DNA of 25,675 nucleotides from the NCBI GenBank assembly GCA_015057755.1, contig SVDR01000035.1, positions 1 to 25,675 on the forward strand. Direction: 5' to 3'. The stretch comes from Lachnoclostridium sp. (GTDB lineage Bacteria > Bacillota_A > Clostridia > Lachnospirales > Lachnospiraceae). A model generated the notes under the pieces. That model saw nothing but the letters and a program-made list of their open reading frames with translations. It searched no databases and was not told the origin of the DNA. Shown here one piece after another: positions 21,174 to 25,675 of the stretch (its first letter is position 1; every line of letters begins with the position of its first letter). The translations under genes and the position numbers were made by a program.

Positions 21174-23147
21174 TTACGCTTTGATGCGCGGAATGATCAT
21201 AATCTCATCCATCTCTTCGTCCGGAAGGAACGGAGCCAGATCCTCCAGCGGCATGGAAACCATTCTGCCGTCCGGAAGCATCTTCGCTGCAGACTTCGGC
21301 TCGAATGCCTGCTCGGTATCTACGAAGATCTCACAGATTACCGGGCCTTCTGTTGCCATAGCCTGATCGATCGCACCCGGAAGTTCCTGATTGTTGTGAG
21401 CAGCCACATACGGGAATCCGTACGCCCATGCCAGCTTTTCAAAGCACGGGAAGCTCAGATCGCCGCTGTCTTCGCCGATTCCGACGAACGGCTGACCGAA
21501 GTGTGTTCTCTGTGTCTGGCGGATGGAATGATAACCGCCGTTATTAATTAAGAAGATCTTGATCGGCATCTTGTGGTGAATGATGGTCTGGAGTTCCTGA
21601 ATATTCATCTGGATACTTCCGTCACCGGTCATCAGGATAATGTCCTGAGTATGGTCAGCCACACATGCACCGATCGCTGCCGGAAGATCGTAACCCATGG
21701 ATGCGATCGCAGAGTTGCTGATAAATCTCTGACCCGGTTTCATCTGATAGCAGTGTCCGCCGGCTACGCACGGAGAACCGTTGCCAACCACAGTGATCTG
21801 ACCTTCTTTTGCACGAAGACCGATCTCATTCATCGCCGCATAAATGTTTGCCGGCTGTTCCGGACCTGCCGCATAGTGCTTCGGCTGAACGACCGGATAT
21901 TTTGCCTTCCATTCCTGACAGCGGTTTACCCACCAGTCAACGGCTTCTTTGTCCTTCGGACCATATTCCTCAGACACGGATTCCTCCTCCAGAACCAGTT
22001 CCAGCTTCTCCAAAAGATCCTTTACATCTGCATGAACCGGCATATCTGTATGAACACTCGGTTTCTTTAACTCTTCTGCGTCGATATCATTGTAGATCAC
22101 ATAAGCTTCTCTTGCCCATGTCTGGTAGTTGAAACCAACCTGACGGATGGAAAGACGGCTTCCCAGAGACAGTACCAGATCGCTGTTCTGTACTGCGAAG
22201 TTGCCCGGACGGTCGCCCATATTACCTGCACGGCCAACATAAAGCGGATGTGCATCATACATACAGTCCTGACTGTTCCAGCCGGTAACAACCGGAATAC
22301 CTAATTTTTCAACTACTCTCATAAATACGTCATGAGCTTTGCCAATGCGGATACCGTTACCTGCATTGATCACCGGACGTTTTGCTTCTCTTACTTTTTT
22401 CAGAATCTCTCTGGCTGTATCGAGAGATACCGGTTTCGGAAGCGCGATTCGCTTCTCGCCCTGACCCGGGATATCTTCCATGATCATGCGTGCTTTTCCT
22501 TCAACCTTCACAGCCGCACATGCCATGCATGCGCCACAGCCCTGACCTTTGTTGGTCCAGCCTGTACCGCCTGCCTCGTAGTCATCCTTGTCAAATCCCC
22601 AAAGATCGTCTGTCTCAATGTACGCGCCCTGCACATTTACCGGAATATCCAGCCAGCACGGACCCGGTCTGCCGACCTGTGCCAGATACAGAGCCTTCTC
22701 CAGACAGAAACGGATTCTCATCGGATCGATCACCATCTCACAGTATTTTGTCATACTGTCTACTGCTTTTGTAATATCAAATTCCTGGTCGCCCATCGCA
22801 CGGATACCAAGACCTGTGCTGCGCGCAGTTGTATCATAACGAACCTGACCGGAAATAACTAACATCGGGATCGAATCCAGCCAGCCGCCGACAACACCTG
22901 TCAGTGCGTTTGTACCGCCAGGACCTGTTGTCACGCAAAGAGCCGCAATTTTATTGTGAATTCTCGCATAGCTTTCTGCTGCGATCGCACTCGCCTGCTC
23001 GTGGTGATTGTACCAGCATTTGAGGCCCGGCTCATGGCCAAGACCGTCATTTAAGTGCATCGCACCTCCGCCTGTGATCATAAATACGTCTTTAATTCCT
23101 TCTTCTACCAGTCGCTTCGCGATGTAGTTGGAAACTTTCATTCTCAT
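21174..23147 (-). CDS. TPP-dependent acetolactate-synthase-like enzyme with Cys-rich insert
   Basis: A 657-aa thiamine-diphosphate enzyme of the acetolactate synthase group. The PYR domain (1-172) holds the cofactor-activating glutamate E50 in HHEQASAIAAE. The central domain follows from about 240. The PP domain has GDGS (508-511) and NN (535-536), the TPP/Mg motif. The linker between PYR and central domain is about 40 residues longer than usual and holds C204-x2-C207-x2-C210. The gene heads a polysaccharide operon, not a branched-amino-acid operon, and no small regulatory subunit is nearby. YerE-type relatives attach an acetyl group from pyruvate to a ketosugar. The start has AGAGGAG about 10 nt upstream; M3 is a possible alternative start. 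Confidence 0.88.
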   Translation of the reverse strand: MRMKVSNYIAKRLVEEGIKDVFMITGGGAMHLNDGLGHEPGLKCWYNHHEQASAIAAESYARIHNKIAALCVTTGPGGTNALTGVVGGWLDSIPMLVISGQVRYDTTARSTGLGIRAMGDQEFDITKAVDSMTKYCEMVIDPMRIRFCLEKALYLAQVGRPGPCWLDIPVNVQGAYIETDDLWGFDKDDYEAGGTGWTNKGQGCGACMACAAVKVEGKARMIMEDIPGQGEKRIALPKPVSLDTAREILKKVREAKRPVINAGNGIRIGKAHDVFMRVVEKLGIPVVTGWNSQDCMYDAHPLYVGRAGNMGDRPGNFAVQNSDLVLSLGSRLSIRQVGFNYQTWAREAYVIYNDIDAEELKKPSVHTDMPVHADVKDLLEKLELVLEEESVSEEYGPKDKEAVDWWVNRCQEWKAKYPVVQPKHYAAGPEQPANIYAAMNEIGLRAKEGQITVVGNGSPCVAGGHCYQMKPGQRFISNSAIASMGYDLPAAIGACVADHTQDIILMTGDGSIQMNIQELQTIIHHKMPIKIFLINNGGYHSIRQTQRTHFGQPFVGIGEDSGDLSFPCFEKLAWAYGFPYVAAHNNQELPGAIDQAMATEGPVICEIFVDTEQAFEPKSAAKMLPDGRMVSMPLEDLAPFLPDEEMDEIMIIPRIKA

Positions 23148-23205
23148 AGTCTGTTAACTCCTCTCATATAGCAAATACAGCTTTCCCATATGCATACCTC
23201 TTTTT

Positions 23206-23234
23206 ATTTTACCACAGATTACAGGCACAGTCCA
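23206..23234 (-). promoter_or_regulatory. Putative promoter of the seven-gene polysaccharide operon
   Basis: Minus strand: -10 TAAAAT (23206-23211) with an extended TG, a 17-nt spacer and a weak -35 TGGACT (23229-23234). The predicted leader is about 50 nt. The weak -35 with an extended -10 suggests regulation or modest constitutive activity. Confidence 0.5.
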
Positions 23235-23318
23235 GTCATTCTACAGGGGTTTCCACCCTTGTCACGGAATGGCAGTCCTTCCATTATCCCTCTATGGATT
23301 TTGCATACACCATACCGT

Positions 23319-23324
23319 TATAAT
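23319..23324 (+). promoter_or_regulatory. Candidate -10 box for the cell-wall-binding protein gene
   Basis: A perfect TATAAT on the plus strand, 65 nt before the ATG. The -35 region (TGGATT at 23295-23300, 18-nt spacer) is weak. The ~85 nt between it and the divergent operon promoter contain imperfect hairpins (GGAATGG/CCTTCC at about 23266-23282) that could be regulator sites. Confidence 0.45.
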
Positions 23325-23389
23325 CAGCCCGTAAACAACAATCACTCGCGCCACATCAAGAGCGCACCCAGAAAAAAGGAGAGACTATT

Positions 23390-24757
23390 ATGAAAAAACA
23401 GACACAGATGCTTGCAGTCCTGTCTGCAGCAGCCTTTATGGCAATTCTTCCATCCTTCCTCGGACAGCCTCAGACTGTATACGCTGCCGAATGCGGCTGG
23501 ACGGAAGAAGACGGTTCCATGGTGTATTACGATGAAGACGGCGAACTTCTCACTGATACCTGGAGAAAAGAAGGAAATGACTGGATCTACCTGAATGAGG
23601 ACGGTTATATTTCCAAAAATCAGAAGATCGATGAGTATTATGTGGATGCCGACGGCAAAATGGTAAAAAATGCCTGGGTAGAGCTAGCGAATGAAGAAGA
23701 TCCGGACTCCCCGGAAGCCCCTGCTTCTTTCTGGTACTATTTTGACGAGAATGGAAAATCCATCACTTCCAACTGGTTAAAGCAGAATGAAAAATGGTAC
23801 TACTTCGACGAGTCCGGTCACATGCTTACCGGAAAAGTGAACATTGACGGTTCCTGGTACTATCTCGGTGCAGAAAATGACGGTACCATGAAGACCGGCT
23901 GGGTCCAGTTAAAAGAAAATGCATCGACTCCGGATTCCGAGGAAGGCTGGTATTACTTTACGAAAAACGGTAAAATGATCGAAACACAGTACGACAGAAA
24001 AATTGACGGAAATTACTATACATTTATCGATGGAAAAATGCAGACCGGCTGGGTTGAGATGCCGAAGACAGAGACTTCTGCTGAGGTTTCTGCCGAAACA
24101 GCAAGCGACAGCAATGCAGACGCGGCAGTCCCGACCATCGCAGACTTCCAGTACTACGGTGCAGAAGGCGATGGAAAACGTGCGAGCGGCTGGCATACGA
24201 TCGAGGGTATCGAGGGCATTCACGATATGGACGAAACATTTACCTTCTACTTCCGCGGCGGTAAAGCGCTCCATTCTGAAAAAGACGGAAACCAGCTCTT
24301 CACAGTTAACGGCAAAAAATACGCGTTTAACGAGCTCGGTGAAATGCAGACCGGCCGTCAGATCGTAAATCTGGCTGATGGCGAGATCGCAAACTTCTAC
24401 TTTGGAGAAGACGGTGTGATGAAAACCGGTAAACAGAGCATTTATAATGAAGAGACCGGAGAAAATGATACTTGGTTCTTCTATACAGAAGGTGACAGAA
24501 GAGGTCAGGGCTATCATGGTCTCCGTGACAACACACTCTATGTATACGGAAAACGCCAGGAGGCAACTTCCGACCAGAAATACGCTCCGGCAGTTCTGAA
24601 TGAGACCACTTACCTTGTCAACACAAGCGGTACTGTGCAGAAGGCTTCTTCCTCCTCCACTTCTGCTGTGAAACCGGAACTTGGCCGCGGCTTTAAAGAC
24701 TTCAAAGACAACAACGGAAAAATCTGGACAGTTGACGCGAACGGTATCGTACAGTAA
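23390..24757 (+). CDS. Secreted cell-wall-binding repeat protein
   Basis: A 455-aa exported protein. The signal peptide has a KKQTQ n-region, a hydrophobic core (7-24) and a likely cleavage after TVYAA (residue 33). The mature part is made almost entirely of choline-binding-type repeats of ~20 residues with the pattern W-x-Y-x-D-x-x-G-x-M-x-T-G-W, for example WYYFDESGHMLTGK and YYTFIDGKMQTGW. There are irregular repeats after residue 250 and a Ser-rich linker near 425. No catalytic domain is visible, so it is probably a structural or adhesive wall protein anchored by binding a wall glycopolymer. AAGGAG lies 8 nt before the ATG. It is transcribed divergently from the polysaccharide operon. Confidence 0.88.
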   Translation: MKKQTQMLAVLSAAAFMAILPSFLGQPQTVYAAECGWTEEDGSMVYYDEDGELLTDTWRKEGNDWIYLNEDGYISKNQKIDEYYVDADGKMVKNAWVELANEEDPDSPEAPASFWYYFDENGKSITSNWLKQNEKWYYFDESGHMLTGKVNIDGSWYYLGAENDGTMKTGWVQLKENASTPDSEEGWYYFTKNGKMIETQYDRKIDGNYYTFIDGKMQTGWVEMPKTETSAEVSAETASDSNADAAVPTIADFQYYGAEGDGKRASGWHTIEGIEGIHDMDETFTFYFRGGKALHSEKDGNQLFTVNGKKYAFNELGEMQTGRQIVNLADGEIANFYFGEDGVMKTGKQSIYNEETGENDTWFFYTEGDRRGQGYHGLRDNTLYVYGKRQEATSDQKYAPAVLNETTYLVNTSGTVQKASSSSTSAVKPELGRGFKDFKDNNGKIWTVDANGIVQ

Positions 24758-24810
24758 GCCTGCCGAACACACCCGTTTTGCAAGCAACACACCCACTTTG
24801 CAATAAATAA

Positions 24811-24851
24811 AAATGGCTTCTGCCTGATGTGGCAGAGGCCGTTTTATTTTT
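24811..24851. terminator. Bidirectional intrinsic terminator
   Basis: The stem TGGCTTCTGCC (24814-24824) / GGCAGAGGCCG (24831-24841) has a 6-nt loop and is flanked by A-rich DNA on the left and TTTTATTTTT on the right. It terminates the cell-wall-binding gene on the plus strand and the 46-aa gene on the minus strand, whose stop codon is 3 nt from the stem. Confidence 0.85.
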
Positions 24852-24984
24852 CAGTCATATATCGTCCGATCATTCGGTTTATCGTCATTCTCATCTGGTC
24901 AATGATCGCCAGAAGCGTTTCATTTTCTTCTCGCAGCCGCCGATTCTCTTCTTCCAGTTCGGTCATGCGTTTTTCGCTATTCAT
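24844..24984 (-). CDS. 46-aa coiled-coil microprotein, unknown function
   Basis: A short open frame with a full set of gene signals: AAAGGAGG 7 nt before the ATG, a stop codon next to a good terminator, and strongly biased amphipathic composition. The protein begins MNSEKRMTELEEENRRLREE and continues with a Leu/Ile/Met heptad pattern (L10, L17, L24, I27/I28, M31, I35, M38), so it should form one parallel coiled-coil helix. The C-terminal RMIGRYMTEK is basic and hydrophobic. It has no signal peptide. I do not recognise a family. It could be a dimerisation peptide, a regulator of a partner protein, or a relic of a longer leucine-zipper protein. Confidence 0.7.
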   Translation of the reverse strand: MNSEKRMTELEEENRRLREENETLLAIIDQMRMTINRMIGRYMTEK

Positions 24985-25125
24985 GATTAAGCCTCCTTTG
25001 CATGCCGTCATTCTTTTCTATCTCATGTTCCATTATAAGGCAAATCCCAAGCAAAATAAAAGGATTTTCGACCGCAAGTTTCGACAAGAAATATTCTTTC
25101 GTTCTGGCTCCTCCGGGCAATTTTC

Positions 25126-25155
25126 TTGCACTCTCTGTACGTTCTGTGTTATACT
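25126..25155 (+). promoter_or_regulatory. Promoter of the cupin gene
   Basis: Plus strand: -35 TTGCAC (25126-25131), an 18-nt spacer and -10 TATACT (25150-25155) with an extended TG. The start codon at 25191 has AGGAGG 8 nt upstream. Confidence 0.78.
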
Positions 25156-25190
25156 TGGAGCAGAAAAAAGAACTATTCAGGAGGTACTCC

Positions 25191-25550
25191 ATGGTAAGAA
25201 AAGCAGATATCGTTTTTAAAGATAATGTACGCGGCGGCGAAGGAACGATCGAATTCCGTCACATTTTATCCGCAGATGAATTAATGGGACACGGCACCAT
25301 CTACGCACACCTCATCGTTCCGCCGCACTGCAGCCTCGGTTTCCACCAGCACGTGGAAAATACAGAGCCGTACTATGTACTGAAAGGTAAAGGAATTTTC
25401 GTGGACAACGACGGTTCCAGAACAGAGATTGTTCCGGGCGACGTTTGCGTCATCGAAGTCGGCCAGAGCCACGCGATTGAAAACCCGTTTGAGGAGCCGC
25501 TCGAGTTCATGGCACTGGTGATCAACCAGAGAGGGAAGATGACGGAGTAA
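25191..25550 (+). CDS. Single-domain cupin protein
   Basis: A 119-aa small beta-barrel. Cupin motif 1 is seen as G50-F-H52-Q-H54-x4-E59, ending LKGKG, and motif 2 as PGDVCVIEVGQSH94, giving a complete 3-His/1-Glu metal site. The family includes metal-dependent isomerases, dioxygenases and sugar-binding proteins, and the sequence does not say which applies. The ATG at 25191 is preferred over longer in-frame reading because it has AGGAGG at the right distance and lies 36 nt after the promoter -10. It is apparently a single-gene unit; no partner gene is in the window. Confidence 0.88.
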   Translation: MVRKADIVFKDNVRGGEGTIEFRHILSADELMGHGTIYAHLIVPPHCSLGFHQHVENTEPYYVLKGKGIFVDNDGSRTEIVPGDVCVIEVGQSHAIENPFEEPLEFMALVINQRGKMTE

Positions 25551-25575
25551 ATGTGGATTTAATTGAGCAAATAAA

Positions 25576-25604
25576 ATAGTATATCTGTAGAAAAACCATA
25601 CTAT
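25576..25604 (-). terminator. Weak hairpin downstream of the cupin gene
   Basis: A 7-bp A/T-rich stem ATAGTAT/ATACTAT (25576-25582, 25598-25604) with a 15-nt loop. On the minus strand it is followed by TTTATTT, so it could end a minus-strand transcript entering from the right. Confidence 0.35.
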
Positions 25605-25640
25605 CTCCAAATACGGTTGACTACCTTTGCTTCGATGCGA

Positions 25641-25671
25641 TTTTATCCGACTGTAGTCGGTCGCGATAAAA
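25641..25671. repeat. Palindromic element at the right edge
   Basis: A perfect CCGACT-GT-AGTCGG hairpin (25647-25660) is flanked by TTTTATC (25641-25647) and GATAAAA (25665-25671), which extend the symmetry imperfectly. On the minus strand positions 25674-25621 can be read as the last 17 codons of an open frame ending in TAG, but the palindromic nature makes a dispersed repeat more likely than a gene end. Confidence 0.5.
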
Positions 25672-25675
25672 GCAT

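Noticed and set aside
21174..23147. The TPP enzyme as the housekeeping acetolactate synthase (ilvB)
   Set aside because: There is no ilvN/ilvC/leu gene nearby, the protein is ~80-100 residues longer with a Cys insert, and the operon is devoted to polysaccharide synthesis.
23148..23389. A thiamine pyrophosphate riboswitch before the TPP enzyme gene
   Set aside because: The conserved CUGAGA and related THI-box segments are not seen in this leader, and TPP users are not normally controlled this way.
23909..24796. A 295-aa open frame on the minus strand opposite the wall-binding repeat gene
   Set aside because: The plus-strand gene has a signal peptide, repeats and proper start signals. The antisense frame is a by-product of the repeated codons and runs through the terminator region.
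25002..25190. An N-terminal extension of the cupin gene by ~63 residues
   Set aside because: It would contain the promoter and Shine-Dalgarno of the ATG at 25191, and the extra residues resemble no cupin N terminus.

Overview
The window looks like part of a Lachnospiraceae (Clostridium cluster XIVa-type, Firmicutes) chromosome. The 16S 5' end at the left edge is of Firmicutes type, ribosome binding sites are strong AGGAGG-type, the gene neighbourhood (tex / tsaE-tsaB-rimI / rnz-tsaD-ispD) is clostridial, and several proteins (DUF2752, DUF4190-like, choline-binding-type repeats, a secondary alcohol dehydrogenase of the Clostridium beijerinckii type) fit that group. I cannot name a species from sequence alone.

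Left part (1-8,400, all minus strand). The window opens in the first ~63 nt of a 16S rRNA gene, preceded by its leader and a near-consensus rRNA promoter. Upstream lies a two-tRNA unit, tRNA-Ser(UGA) then tRNA-Ser(GGA), with its own promoter. Next come housekeeping genes in two transcription units: rnz-tsaD-ispD (tRNA 3' processing, t6A synthesis, MEP isoprenoid pathway), and tex-YcxB-like-tsaE-tsaB-rimI followed by a small zinc-ribbon gene. The t6A genes tsaB, tsaD and tsaE are all here; the TsaC/YrdC partner is not.

Middle (8,450-10,350). A small DUF4190-like membrane protein and a DUF2752 protein converge with a 7-nt gap. A Nit2-type omega-amidase gene with a consensus promoter and a strong terminator follows.

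Cell-surface polysaccharide region (10,380-23,147, minus strand). A seven-gene, tightly packed operon reads TPP-dependent acetolactate-synthase-like enzyme, SDR epimerase/dehydratase, TylC3/NovU-type sugar C-methyltransferase, NADP-type secondary alcohol dehydrogenase, a GtrB-like polyprenyl-phosphate glycosyltransferase, a double-GT2 glycosyltransferase and a single GT2. It is followed, from a separate putative promoter, by a WcaJ/CpsE-type priming sugar-1-phosphate transferase and an LCP ligase with an unusual ~200-residue Ser/Thr/Pro/Glu-rich tail. The simplest reading is a wall-linked glycopolymer carrying an unusual, possibly carbon-branched, sugar. The combination of a TPP carboligase with a methyl-ketone-type reductase is the most interesting part of the window.

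Right part (23,148-25,675). Divergent from the polysaccharide operon is a secreted protein made of cell-wall-binding repeats. A bidirectional terminator follows, then a 46-aa coiled-coil microprotein gene (minus strand), a single-domain cupin with a good promoter, and a palindrome-rich right edge. Both window edges fall in likely repeated DNA (rRNA at left, a palindromic element at right), so the window may be a whole assembly contig.
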